Positions 33,260 through 41,825 of a stretch of DNA of 64,000 bases are shown piece after piece. The translations under genes and the position numbers were made by a program. Every line of letters starts with the position of its first letter. Within the stretch, counting starts at the first letter, position 1. Origin of the DNA: UBA5793 sp039794345 (GTDB lineage: Bacteria > Planctomycetota > Phycisphaerae > Phycisphaerales > UBA5793); contig JBDIVQ010000005.1 of the NCBI GenBank assembly GCA_039794345.1, positions 1-64,000 on the forward strand, read 5' to 3'. The notes under the pieces are model-generated. The model worked only from the letters and a program-made list of their open reading frames with translations, ran no database searches and was not told the origin of the DNA.

Positions 33260-33964
33260 TCACGCGCTTTCGTTCAACCGCTTCATCACCGCCTGGAGGT
33301 CCGACCACACCTTGCCGCGCGCTTCGGGGGTGTAGTTGCGCAGGAGGTAGGCGGGGTGGAAGGTGGGCATGACGGGGATTTCGAGATCGCCGAGGCGGCA
33401 GGAGTGCCATGAGCCGCGCAGGGCCGAGATGCCCTCGGTCGTGTCGAGCAGGAACTTGGTGGCCGGGGCGCCGAGCGCGACGATGACCCTCGGCGCGATG
33501 ATCCGGAGTTGCTCGGCGAGGTAGGGGGCGCACTTCATGACCTCGGCCGGCGTGGGAGTGGCGTTGTTGGGCGGACGGCTCTTGAGGACGTTGGCGATGT
33601 AGACCTCTTCGCGCTGCAGCCCCATCGCGGTGATCATCTTGCTGAGCAGTTCGCCGGCGCGGCCGACGAAGGGCCGGCCGGTGCGGTCCTCTTCCGCCCC
33701 CGGGGCTTCGCCGACGAAGACGAGCCGGGCGTCGGGATCCCCCTCGCCGAAGACGGTCCGGGTGTGCGCCGTGGCGGTGGTGCAGTGGGGGCACTCGCGA
33801 TCGTGGCGGGCGCGGAGATCGTCGAGAAGGGCCTGCTTGCCGGAGGCGGCGGCGTCCGCGGGGCGCCGCGCCGGCAGCGGCACGAAGCCGACGCCGAACA
33901 ACTGGTCCGTCCGGACCATCTGCCGCGCCGCGCGGAGGGCCGGGTCTGCACCCGCGCGGCTCAT
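33260..33964 (-). CDS. Uracil-DNA glycosylase, family 4-like
   Basis: This 234-residue base-excision repair enzyme has motif A VGEAPGAEEDRTGRPFVGRA and motif B HPAYLLRN. Family 4 enzymes use four cysteines to hold a [4Fe-4S] cluster. Here CPHC supplies two and VMKCAPYL a third, but the position usually read as KCRPP is KSRPP, so a Ser replaces the fourth. The start ATG at 33964 overlaps the stop of the upstream isomerase-like gene by 4 bases. It removes uracil from DNA in the cytosol. Whether the cluster still forms is unknown. Confidence 0.87.
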   Translation of the reverse strand: MSRAGADPALRAARQMVRTDQLFGVGFVPLPARRPADAAASGKQALLDDLRARHDRECPHCTTATAHTRTVFGEGDPDARLVFVGEAPGAEEDRTGRPFVGRAGELLSKMITAMGLQREEVYIANVLKSRPPNNATPTPAEVMKCAPYLAEQLRIIAPRVIVALGAPATKFLLDTTEGISALRGSWHSCRLGDLEIPVMPTFHPAYLLRNYTPEARGKVWSDLQAVMKRLNESA

Positions 33965-34743
33965 GGCAGCACCCCCGCGCAGAGGCGCCGCAGCGCTTCG
34001 AGGCTCTTGCGGCTCGATTCGAGCGACGTGCCGCAGAAGTCCGAGTCCTGCTCGACGATGAACCACTCGACGCCGCCCGCCGCCGCCGTCTTGAGGATCG
34101 GCTCGAAGCGGATGATCCCCGAGCCGATCTCGGCGAACCTGCGGCTCCGGGCATCGCGCATGTCCTTGAGGTGAAGCAGCGGTGTGCGCTTCACGTGCCG
34201 GGTGAGGAACTTGAGCGGGTCCGCTCCGCCATGCCGGCACCAGTAGACATCGATCTCGAGGCGGATCCGGTCCGGCGGCGCCTCGGCGATGATGTCGATG
34301 CCGCGCCGCGCCGAATCCGGACCGAGGGTGTGAAACTCGAAGTTGTGGTGGTGGTAGGCGAGGCGCAGCCCCCGGCTGGCGAGCACCTCGGCGATGCCGA
34401 GCATCTCGCGCACCGCCTGGCGGTAGCCCGGTTCGCTGCGGTACTCCTCGGTCAGGTAGGGAATCACCACGAGATCGGTGCCGAGGGTGCGGACTTCGTC
34501 GATGCACTCCTCGATGTCCGCGCTGAGGCGCAGGAGGCTGATGTGCGAGCCGCACGCCCGCAGCCCGACGCGGTCGAGCGTCCGGCGGACCGAGGCCGGG
34601 GGATGGTCGAACAGCCCGGCGAACTCCACGCCGGCAAAGCCCATCTCCGCGGTTTGCTCGAGCGCAGCATGGAGATCCTGCTCCGCAACGTCGCGGATGG
34701 TGAAGAGTTGAAGCGCGATCGGAGGCGTGGCGGCCGGGCCCAT
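33961..34743 (-). CDS. Sugar phosphate isomerase/epimerase-like (xylose isomerase-like TIM barrel)
   Basis: This 260-residue AP-endonuclease-2-type TIM barrel starts MGPAATPPIALQLFTIRDVA, with GGGAGAAGGG upstream. Metal-binding elements of the family are seen: GFAGVEFAGLFDHP, RLAYHHHNFEF, RLEIDVYWCRHGG and LLHLKDMRD. Members isomerise sugars or inositol derivatives. The specific substrate is not clear. It is translationally coupled (ATGA) to the uracil-DNA glycosylase gene, an association I cannot explain, and divergent from nuoJ. Confidence 0.82.
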   Translation of the reverse strand: MGPAATPPIALQLFTIRDVAEQDLHAALEQTAEMGFAGVEFAGLFDHPPASVRRTLDRVGLRACGSHISLLRLSADIEECIDEVRTLGTDLVVIPYLTEEYRSEPGYRQAVREMLGIAEVLASRGLRLAYHHHNFEFHTLGPDSARRGIDIIAEAPPDRIRLEIDVYWCRHGGADPLKFLTRHVKRTPLLHLKDMRDARSRRFAEIGSGIIRFEPILKTAAAGGVEWFIVEQDSDFCGTSLESSRKSLEALRRLCAGVLP

Positions 34744-34935
34744 GCCCTTCTCCCAGGTGGCGCGGAAGCGGCGCAGTATATGCGTTCCGGCGGTCGGCGC
34801 GCGGCCATTCACGTTGTGGCGTCTCTGCGGCGGCGCACCTATCGTGCTGCCCCGCAGGGCGGGTGGAGGCGGAAGCGCTGTTCGGTCGCAGCGCGGGGCC
34901 GTCGCCACATCAGTTGCCGGAATGGCGCGCCGACC

Positions 34936-35898
34936 ATGGTCGAGATGAGCATCATCTATGCCGCTTGCGTCGCCGGGGCGATCGGGCTGCTCTTTCTCCT
35001 GCCGCGGGGCGACCGGCGGTGGGCGCCGATCGGCGCGGTGCTCGGGGGCGGGGCGCTGGGGGCGGGGTTGCTCGCGCTGTCGCGAGGCCAGGCGGCGGGC
35101 GGCGGCGTTGATGTCTTCTTCTACGTCCTCGCCTTCCTCGCCGTCGGCGCCGCGGTCAGGATGATCACCCATCCCCGGCCCGTCTACGCGGCTCTCTACT
35201 TCATCCTCGTCGTCCTTGCCGTCGCGGGGCTCTTCGTGCAACTCGCGGCCGAGTTCATGGCCTTCGCCCTCATCATCGTCTACGCCGGCGCCATCCTCAT
35301 CACCTACCTCTTCGTCATCATGCTTGCGCAGGAAGCGCCCGACGACCGGCATCCCGATGCGCTCACCGACTATGACGCCACGGCCCGCGAACCCGTCGCG
35401 GCGACGATCGTCGGCTTCGTCCTTCTCGCGGCGCTGCTCGGAATGATGTACCGCGGCACAAGCCAGATGCCGGCGCATGCTGCGACGCACCGTCCGGCCG
35501 ATGCGGAACTGGCGATGCTCACCGGCAAGGTCGAGGCCGCCTTGCGCAAAGCGGACCTGATCCGGCCGGAAGAGACGATCCGGGAGGTCGATGCGGAGAC
35601 CCGCACGGCTCTCGTCGCATCTCCTTCGGGCGACGGAGTCCGAACGGTGACGCTGCCCGTCGATCTTCGCGTGAGCAACGTCGATGCCGTCGGCGTTTCG
35701 CTCCTGAGCGAGTTTCCCGTGAGCCTCGAAGTGGCGGGGGTGATTCTGATGCTCGCCATGCTCGGCGCGGTCGTGCTGGCGCGGAAGGAGCGTCTTGATG
35801 CGCCCCGCGAATCGCAGAGCCTCATCGGAAAGGCGCCCCACGATTCGCAGACCCTCATCGTGGGCGTGGGGGCCAGCGCGGAGGGGGGCGCATCATGA
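34936..35898 (+). CDS. nuoJ: NADH-quinone oxidoreductase subunit J, elongated
   Basis: This complex I membrane subunit is 320 residues long, against the roughly 165-200 usual for NuoJ. It has membrane helices at the N-terminus (SIIYAACVAGAIGLLFLLP, VFFYVLAFLAVGAAVRMI, FALIIVYAGAILITYLFVIM). The extra length comes from a hydrophilic insert of about 75 residues before the last helix (VAGVILMLAMLGAVVLARKE) and from a repetitive C-terminal tail, where two 11-residue units APRESQSLIGK / APHDSQTLIVG are encoded by a genomic repeat. ATG 34945 is an alternative start. It overlaps nuoK by 4 bases. nuoA-I are not upstream; the gene begins a nuoJ-N unit. Confidence 0.87.
   Translation: MVEMSIIYAACVAGAIGLLFLLPRGDRRWAPIGAVLGGGALGAGLLALSRGQAAGGGVDVFFYVLAFLAVGAAVRMITHPRPVYAALYFILVVLAVAGLFVQLAAEFMAFALIIVYAGAILITYLFVIMLAQEAPDDRHPDALTDYDATAREPVAATIVGFVLLAALLGMMYRGTSQMPAHAATHRPADAELAMLTGKVEAALRKADLIRPEETIREVDAETRTALVASPSGDGVRTVTLPVDLRVSNVDAVGVSLLSEFPVSLEVAGVILMLAMLGAVVLARKERLDAPRESQSLIGKAPHDSQTLIVGVGASAEGGAS
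35800..35867. repeat. Hairpin repeat encoding the NuoJ C-terminal tail
   Basis: Two tandem units with a 33-bp period (35800-35828 and 35833-35863) make up the end of nuoJ. The segment 35836-35867 matches 60550-60581 (opposite strand) with one difference in 32 bases. It contains a perfect 8-bp stem CCCACGAT (35837-35844) / ATCGTGGG (35857-35864). It is a REP-like repeat within coding sequence. Confidence 0.85.
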
Positions 35899-36215
35899 CC
35901 GACGCCCTCTCCGTCCTCGCGCTCAATCACTACCTGCTGCTCAGCGCCGTGCTCTTTGTCATCGGCTTCATCGGCTTCCTCACGCGGCGCAACCTCATCA
36001 TCATGTTCCTGTGCACGGAACTGATGTTCCAGGCGGCGGCGATCGCGATGATCGCCTTCGGCGCCCACCACGGCAACGTGCAGGGGCAGGTGTTTCTCAT
36101 TTTCATTCTCACCATTGCGGCGGCGGAGGCGGCGCTGGCGCTGGCGCTGGTCGTCATGCTCTATCGCCGGCGGCCGACGCTCGATGCGGAGAAATGGTCG
36201 GAGTTGAAAGGCTGA
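35895..36215 (+). CDS. nuoK: NADH-quinone oxidoreductase subunit K
   Basis: This 106-residue, three-helix antiporter-like subunit of complex I (MrpC-like) starts MTDALSVLALNHYLLLSAVL. It carries the conserved Glu residues in helices 2 and 3 (IIMFLCTELMFQAAAIAMIA and TIAAAEAALALALVVMLYRR) that belong to the proton pathway. It overlaps nuoJ by 4 bases and precedes nuoL. Confidence 0.95.
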   Translation: MTDALSVLALNHYLLLSAVLFVIGFIGFLTRRNLIIMFLCTELMFQAAAIAMIAFGAHHGNVQGQVFLIFILTIAAAEAALALALVVMLYRRRPTLDAEKWSELKG

Positions 36216-36222
36216 TGCCGTG

Positions 36223-38262
36223 ATGACCAGCGCCCTGAGCGCCCATCTCGCTCTGCACGCTTCGCCGACGCTCGCGTCGGCGGCGGAAGCGGTGCGCCTC
36301 GGCGTGCCGGTCGAGTGGATTCCCTTCGCGCCGCTCCTGGCCGCGGTGCTGTGCGGCATTCTGGCCCTGCGCCCCGGCGACGCCCGCGCCCGCTATGCCG
36401 GCGCGATCTGCGTCGCCGGACTGGGCCTGGCCTTTCTGACTTCCGTCGCGGTCGCCGTCAGCATCGGCCACGGCACGGCCCAGGAGACGATCTTCGAGTG
36501 GATCCGCTTCGACCGCCTTCGCGCCGACTTCGCCTTCTTCCTCGATCCGCTCACAAGCATCATGCTTCTCGTCGTGACGGGCATCGGCACGCTCGTGGCG
36601 GTGTACGCCTCGGAGTACATGCGCGGCGACCGCGGCTATGCGCGATTCTTCGCCTTTGTCAGTCTCTTCATCACAGCGATGACGACGCTGGTGCTCGCCG
36701 ACAACCTCATCCTCATGTACCTCGGATGGGAGGGGGTGGGGCTGTGCTCGTATCTGCTCATCGGGTTCTACTACGAGAAGCCCGCCGCCGTCGCCGCCGC
36801 CAAGAAGGCGTTCATCGTCAACCGCGTCGGCGACCTCGGCTTTGCGCTGGGCATCTGCCTGGCGTACGTGCAATTCGGCAGCGTCGAGTTCGCGGTGATC
36901 TTTGAGCAGGTCGAAGCGCTGCGGGCGTCGGGCGCTGAGATCTCGACGGCGATCCAGGCGATCCCCTTCCTGCTCATGCTCGGCGCGTTCGGCAAGAGCG
37001 CGCAACTGCCGCTGTACGTCTGGCTGCCGGATGCGATGGAAGGCCCGACGCCGGTTTCGGCCCTTATCCACGCCGCGACGATGGTGACGGCGGGCGTCTA
37101 TCTCATCGCCCGCACGCTGCCCCTGTTTCTGCTCAGCGAGTACGCCCTGCCGACGGTCGCGTGGGTGGGCTGCCTGACGGCGGTCTTCTCCGCGACCATC
37201 GGCATGGCGCAGTACGACATCAAGCGCATCTTCGCCTACTCGACCGTTTCGCAACTGGGCTACATGTTCATGGGGCTGGGGGTGCTCAGCAGCGTCGGCG
37301 CGACCTTTCACCTCTTTACCCACGCCTTTTTCAAGGCGGCGCTCTTCCTCGGCTGCGGCGCGGTGATGCACGGCTTTGCGGGGCAACTCGATCTGCGCCG
37401 CCTTTCGGGCCTTGGCCGCGTGCCGGGCTGGCAGATCGTGACGGGTTCGATGCTCGTGGCCTGCCTCGCGCTGGCCGGGTTTCCGCTCACCTCCGGGTTT
37501 TTCAGCAAGGACATGATTCTGGCCGAAGCGTTCGTCACGCCCGGGCCGGGATATCGCGCGATCGGCTGGATCGGGCTGCTGACGGCGGGGATGACGGCGT
37601 ACTACACCTTCCGGGTCTTCTTCCGCGTCTTCCTCGGCCCGGTGCAGTATCACCCCGGCGAAGAGCATCACGGACACGACGATGCCCATCATTTTCACCC
37701 GCACGCGCCGGGGCCGGCGATCAACTTCGTGCTCATCGTGCTGGGCATCGGCGCGATCTTCGCCGGCTGGGTCGGCGTCGGCGGCGCGCATCATGGGTGG
37801 TTCGGCTCGATGATCCATCACTCGACGGCGGCGTACGAAGCGCCGGCCGGCGCAGCGCACGGCGGCTTTTTCAGCAACCCGCACCAGTGGATGATGCTCG
37901 CGTCGTCGATCGTCGGACTCGTGGGCATCGGTGTTGCCGCATATCTGCACCTGCTCAACAGGCCGATGGCCGAGCGCCTGCGCCGAGCGATCCTGCCGGT
38001 CGCGGTTCTTGCGGAGCACAAGTGGTGCGTGGATGAGGGCTATGACCTGCTCATCCGCCGTCCGCTGCGGTTCATCGGGCACGTCTGCTACGCGCTTGGC
38101 GACACGCTCATCATCAACGGGCTGGTCGCGCTGGGCGGGGCGGTCCCGCGACTCATTGGCGCCGCGGTGCGGCCGATGCAGAACGGCCGACTTCAGGGCT
38201 ACGGCCTCGGAATGGCCGGCGGGCTGGCCACCATCATCATCATCGTCTGGGTCATGCTGTGA
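36223..38262 (+). CDS. nuoL: NADH-quinone oxidoreductase subunit L
   Basis: This 679-residue antiporter-like subunit is the distal proton pump of complex I. Conserved blocks include SEYMRGDRGYARFFAF, NLILMYLGWEGVGLCSYLLI, KKAFIVNRVGDLGFALGI, LPDAMEGPTPVSALIHAATM and ATIGMAQYDIKRIFAYSTVS. A long His/Asp-rich loop (EEHHGHDDAHHFHPHAPG, residues about 482-499) precedes the lateral helix region and could bind metal. The ATG at 36223 is used; a GTG directly precedes it. Confidence 0.95.
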   Translation: MTSALSAHLALHASPTLASAAEAVRLGVPVEWIPFAPLLAAVLCGILALRPGDARARYAGAICVAGLGLAFLTSVAVAVSIGHGTAQETIFEWIRFDRLRADFAFFLDPLTSIMLLVVTGIGTLVAVYASEYMRGDRGYARFFAFVSLFITAMTTLVLADNLILMYLGWEGVGLCSYLLIGFYYEKPAAVAAAKKAFIVNRVGDLGFALGICLAYVQFGSVEFAVIFEQVEALRASGAEISTAIQAIPFLLMLGAFGKSAQLPLYVWLPDAMEGPTPVSALIHAATMVTAGVYLIARTLPLFLLSEYALPTVAWVGCLTAVFSATIGMAQYDIKRIFAYSTVSQLGYMFMGLGVLSSVGATFHLFTHAFFKAALFLGCGAVMHGFAGQLDLRRLSGLGRVPGWQIVTGSMLVACLALAGFPLTSGFFSKDMILAEAFVTPGPGYRAIGWIGLLTAGMTAYYTFRVFFRVFLGPVQYHPGEEHHGHDDAHHFHPHAPGPAINFVLIVLGIGAIFAGWVGVGGAHHGWFGSMIHHSTAAYEAPAGAAHGGFFSNPHQWMMLASSIVGLVGIGVAAYLHLLNRPMAERLRRAILPVAVLAEHKWCVDEGYDLLIRRPLRFIGHVCYALGDTLIINGLVALGGAVPRLIGAAVRPMQNGRLQGYGLGMAGGLATIIIIVWVML

Positions 38263-38270
38263 GCTCATCA

Positions 38271-38455
38271 GAACCAACCACAGAGATTAAGAACCAACCA
38301 CAGAGAACACAGAGGACACAGAGGATGAACAGAGTTGGATTGAGAGTCGAAGTCGAAGTCGAGGACATGATGTGAAGTCGAGTGAGGTTTCTGAGATTGA
38401 AATGAACTGCATTCCCCTCTGTGCGCCCTCAGTGTCCTCAGTGTTCTCTGTGGTT
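38271..38455. repeat. MITE-like inverted-repeat element inside the nuo operon
   Basis: 29-nt arms at 38296-38324 and 38427-38455 are inverted copies with 27 of 29 positions matching (AACCACAGAGAACAC...). A 15-base direct repeat (GAACCAACCACAGAG at 38271-38285 and 38291-38305) lies at the left end, and the interior repeats GAAGTCGA-type words. It occupies most of the 219-bp nuoL-nuoM gap, whereas other gaps in the operon are 0-7 bases. It contains no coding frame. Confidence 0.8.
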
Positions 38456-38481
38456 GCATCTGTTTCGACGTTTGTAGAGCC

Positions 38482-40074
38482 ATGCTGCTGACGCTGCTGC
38501 TCATCCCGATCCTCACCGCCTTCGTGCTGATGCTGCGCCCCGCGCGGCAGGCGGCGCTGATTGCGCTGATCGGCTCGCTGGCTGCGTTCGCCTGGTCCCT
38601 GCTCGTCTGGCGCTCGTTTGACTTTGACGCGAGCGCGACGATGCAGTTGACGGCGGCGTGGACGTGGATCGAGCCGCTGGGACTGCGCCTCTCGTTGGGC
38701 GTCGATTCCATCGCGCTCATGCTCGTGATGCTCACCGCGGCCCTGACGCCGCTGGCTATCCTCGGCTCGTGGACGGCGATCACGCAGCGCATCCGCGAGT
38801 TCTACCTCTGGCTGCTCATCCTCGAAGCGGCGATGCTCGGCGTCTTTGTCGCCCGCGACCTGCTCGTCTTCTACATCGCCTTCGAGTTCACCCTCGTTCC
38901 GATGTATTTCCTCATCGCGGTCTACGGCTCGACGAACCGCGCCCGCGCCTCGATCGTCTTCTTCCTCTACACCTTCACCGGCTCGATCATCACCCTCGTC
39001 GGCCTGGTCTATGTCGCCTGGGCGCACTGGGACACGAACGGGCACTGGACGCTCGACATTTCGGCGCTGACGGCGACGGCGTCGGCCATGAGCACGTCGC
39101 AGCAGGCGTGGGTCCTGCTGGCGCTGTGCTGCGGCTTTGCCGTGAAGGTGCCGCTCTTCCCGGTGCACACCTGGCTGCCGCTGGCGCACACGGAAGCGCC
39201 GACGGCGGGGAGCGTCATTCTCGCGGCCGTGCTGCTCAAACTCGGAACGTACGGCTTGTATCGCTTCGCCATGCCGATGTGTCCGGCGGCGTTTCACGAG
39301 TATGCGCCGGTCATCGCCGTGCTGTGCATCATCGGCATCATCTACGGCGCGCTCATCTGCTGGGTGCAGCGCGACATGAAGCGCCTCATCGCCTATTCCT
39401 CGGTCAGCCACCTCGGATTCTGCGTGCTCGGGCTGGCGGCCGTCAACGAGGCTGGAGTCGGCGGATCGGTCATGTACATGATCAATCACGGCCTCTCGAC
39501 CGGGGCGCTGTTCTTCTGCATCGGCATGGTCTACGAGCGCTTCCACACGCGCTCGATGGATGAACTCGGCGGGCTGGCGCGGCGCATGCCGGTGTGGACC
39601 TTCTTCACGATCTTCTTTGTCCTCAGCAGCGTCGGCCTGCCGGGGCTCAACGGCTTCGTCGGCGAGTTTCTCACCTTCTTCGGCGCCTTCACCTCGGGGC
39701 AGCCGGTGCAGGGGTTGCCGACGGCCGGGCCGCTCGGACCATGGTACGGCGCCATTGCCGCGTCGGGGATGATTCTCGCGGCGATTTACCTCCTCTACTT
39801 CGCGGGTCATCTCGTGTTCGGCACGTATCACCTGCCCGACACGTCGCACGATGGCCACGACGATCATGCCCACACGCGCCTGCCGCGCGACCTGTCGATC
39901 CGCGAGATCGCCGTGCTGGCGCCGCTGGCGTTCCTGTGCTTCTGGCTTGGGGTGCAGCCGGGCGTGATCCTCTCGCGCATCGAGCAGCCGGTGAGTGAGA
40001 TCGTCACGCACGTCAACATGGCGGCGGAGCGCTCGATGCTGATCACGGCCCTGGATTCACCGGAGGGCCGCTGA
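38482..40074 (+). CDS. nuoM: NADH-quinone oxidoreductase subunit M
   Basis: This 530-residue antiporter-like proton-pumping subunit starts MLLTLLLIPILTAFVLMLRP. Conserved blocks are LVFYIAFEFTLVPMYFLIAV with its functional Glu, FAVKVPLFPVHTWLPLAHTEAP, and WVQRDMKRLIAYSSVSHLGFC. About 14 hydrophobic segments are visible. It is separated from nuoL by an inverted-repeat element and lies 2 bases before nuoN. Confidence 0.95.
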   Translation: MLLTLLLIPILTAFVLMLRPARQAALIALIGSLAAFAWSLLVWRSFDFDASATMQLTAAWTWIEPLGLRLSLGVDSIALMLVMLTAALTPLAILGSWTAITQRIREFYLWLLILEAAMLGVFVARDLLVFYIAFEFTLVPMYFLIAVYGSTNRARASIVFFLYTFTGSIITLVGLVYVAWAHWDTNGHWTLDISALTATASAMSTSQQAWVLLALCCGFAVKVPLFPVHTWLPLAHTEAPTAGSVILAAVLLKLGTYGLYRFAMPMCPAAFHEYAPVIAVLCIIGIIYGALICWVQRDMKRLIAYSSVSHLGFCVLGLAAVNEAGVGGSVMYMINHGLSTGALFFCIGMVYERFHTRSMDELGGLARRMPVWTFFTIFFVLSSVGLPGLNGFVGEFLTFFGAFTSGQPVQGLPTAGPLGPWYGAIAASGMILAAIYLLYFAGHLVFGTYHLPDTSHDGHDDHAHTRLPRDLSIREIAVLAPLAFLCFWLGVQPGVILSRIEQPVSEIVTHVNMAAERSMLITALDSPEGR

Positions 40075-40076
40075 TC

Positions 40077-41660
40077 ATGCTTGATCGCGTCGCGACACTC
40101 TGGCCCGAGATCATTCTCTTCGTCACCGTGATGGTTCTGATGCTCACGGGCACGAGTGGAGACAAGGACATCCGCCGCGCCGGCTTGTGGATCGCCGGCG
40201 TCGGGCTGCTCCTGGCGTTCATCTTCGCGGTGCGCATGCCTGAGCCGGAGACGCTCATGCCGGGGCTGGCGGGCTTCATGCGGCCCGCAGCGTGCGTGGT
40301 GGGGTTCCTGCTTCTGATGGGTCTGGGCAACATTGACTCGCGGCTCGAATCGGAGGTGGACGGCGGGCGTCGCTTCGACCCCCTCGACACGACGCAGGGC
40401 GAGCAACTCTGCTTCTTTCTCCTCTCGCTCATCGGCCTGATGCTCTGCACGACCGCGAGCGATCTCATCTGGCTCTTCCTCGCGCTGGAGATGACGAGCC
40501 TGCCGACGTACATCATGGTCGCGCGAAGCCGCTCGAAGAAGGCGTCGCAGGAAGCGGCGGTGAAGTATTTCTTCCTCGGGGCGGCGGCGGCGGCGATCTT
40601 TCTCTACGGCTTCGCCATGCTCTACGGCGCCACCGGCTCGCTGCACCTGCTCGACATCCGCGCAGCGCTCGAAGCGCAGGCGGCGGCGGGGGGCATCGGT
40701 TCGCTGGCCATCCTCGGCCTGACGCTGGCGATCATCGGCGTCTCCTTCAAGATCGCGGCGGTTCCCATGCACTTCTACACAGCCGATGTCTACGAAGGGG
40801 CGGCGGCGCCGGTCACGGCCTTTCTGGCCTTCGTGCCCAAGGCGGCGGGCTTCGTCGTCCTCATGCTCCTGCTCGGCACGGCCCTGCACCTCGGCGAGGG
40901 TGGGCAGGCGTGGCCCGAGGCGATTCGCGTCCTTCTCTGGGTGCTCGCGGCGCTCACCATGACCATCGGCAACGCCCTGGCGATGTGGCAGAACCGCATC
41001 AAGCGCATCCTCGCCTACTCCTCGATCGCGCACAGCGGTTATATGCTCGTCGGCCTTGTCGCCGCGATGGAAACGGCCGGCTCGGCGAGCGCTTCTCCGG
41101 CGACCAACGGCTTCGCGGCGGTGCTCTTCTACATCGTCGTCTACGGCATCACCAATCTCGGCGCGTTTCTCGTCCTTGCCTGCCTTGAGCGTCGCGGCGA
41201 GGAGATCGAGACCGTTGATGACCTCGAAGGACTCTGGAGCCGCCACGCCGGGCATGCGACGATCCTCGCGCTGTGTACGCTCTCGCTCATGGGTCTGCCG
41301 CCGCTGGTCGGGTTTTTCGCGAAGTTGTTTCTCTTCACCTCGGCGATTCGCGCGGGTGAGTACGTGCTGGTGATCATCGCCGGGCTCAACAGCGCCGCCG
41401 CGGCGTGGTACTACCTGCGACTCGCGGGCGTGGGCTGGGTGCGCCGGCCGGGTTCGAGCGCCGGCGAGATCGAGCGCACGCCGGTCGTTGCGCGGCGCTT
41501 CGCGGCCGGGGTGTCCGCCGCGACGACGATCCTCCTGCTGGCGCTCACGGCGCGGCTCATCACCGCCGGCGATCAGGCGGTGCAGTTGCGCCCCTCCGAC
41601 GCGCCGCCGCACCACGCCGCGCTGTCGACTCCCGCCGCGGATGATCGGCCGCAGCGCTAG
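40077..41660 (+). CDS. nuoN: NADH-quinone oxidoreductase subunit N
   Basis: This 527-residue antiporter-like subunit is the last of the nuoJKLMN set. Visible blocks are LFLALEMTSLPTYIMVARSR, EAAVKYFFLGAAAAAIFLYG, SFKIAAVPMHFYTADVYEGA, NRIKRILAYSSIAHSGYMLV and GLPPLVGFFAKLFLFTSAI. The C-terminus beyond the last helix is short and hydrophilic. It closes the operon; a long palindrome follows. Confidence 0.95.
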   Translation: MLDRVATLWPEIILFVTVMVLMLTGTSGDKDIRRAGLWIAGVGLLLAFIFAVRMPEPETLMPGLAGFMRPAACVVGFLLLMGLGNIDSRLESEVDGGRRFDPLDTTQGEQLCFFLLSLIGLMLCTTASDLIWLFLALEMTSLPTYIMVARSRSKKASQEAAVKYFFLGAAAAAIFLYGFAMLYGATGSLHLLDIRAALEAQAAAGGIGSLAILGLTLAIIGVSFKIAAVPMHFYTADVYEGAAAPVTAFLAFVPKAAGFVVLMLLLGTALHLGEGGQAWPEAIRVLLWVLAALTMTIGNALAMWQNRIKRILAYSSIAHSGYMLVGLVAAMETAGSASASPATNGFAAVLFYIVVYGITNLGAFLVLACLERRGEEIETVDDLEGLWSRHAGHATILALCTLSLMGLPPLVGFFAKLFLFTSAIRAGEYVLVIIAGLNSAAAAWYYLRLAGVGWVRRPGSSAGEIERTPVVARRFAAGVSAATTILLLALTARLITAGDQAVQLRPSDAPPHHAALSTPAADDRPQR

Positions 41661-41666
41661 CGCGTG

Positions 41667-41773
41667 GGGTGGCATGGCGTCGCGCTTCGCGTCGCTATGC
41701 CCGGGCGTTCCCGCACGATCGATCGTCCCTGCGCGATCTGCATAGCCAGGCGAAGCACCAGGCCATGCCACCC
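41667..41773. repeat. Long imperfect palindrome between nuoN and miaA
   Basis: 34-nt arms at 41667-41700 and 41740-41773 are inverted copies with 29 of 34 matching, with outer ends GGGTGGCATGGC / GCCATGCCACCC. The central spacer holds another perfect 12-bp palindrome (ACGATCGATCGT, 41715-41726). The whole region can fold into a cruciform or long hairpin. It may act as the nuo terminator or be a mobile palindromic repeat. Confidence 0.8.
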
Positions 41774-41825
41774 ATCACGCGCCCGCGATCGGCTCCGATC
41801 GAATCGCCGACCATACGATCTTCAC

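Noticed and set aside
38287..40011. Minus-strand frame of 574 codons opposite nuoM
   Set aside because: It is a charged, low-complexity antisense translation; nuoM is clear.
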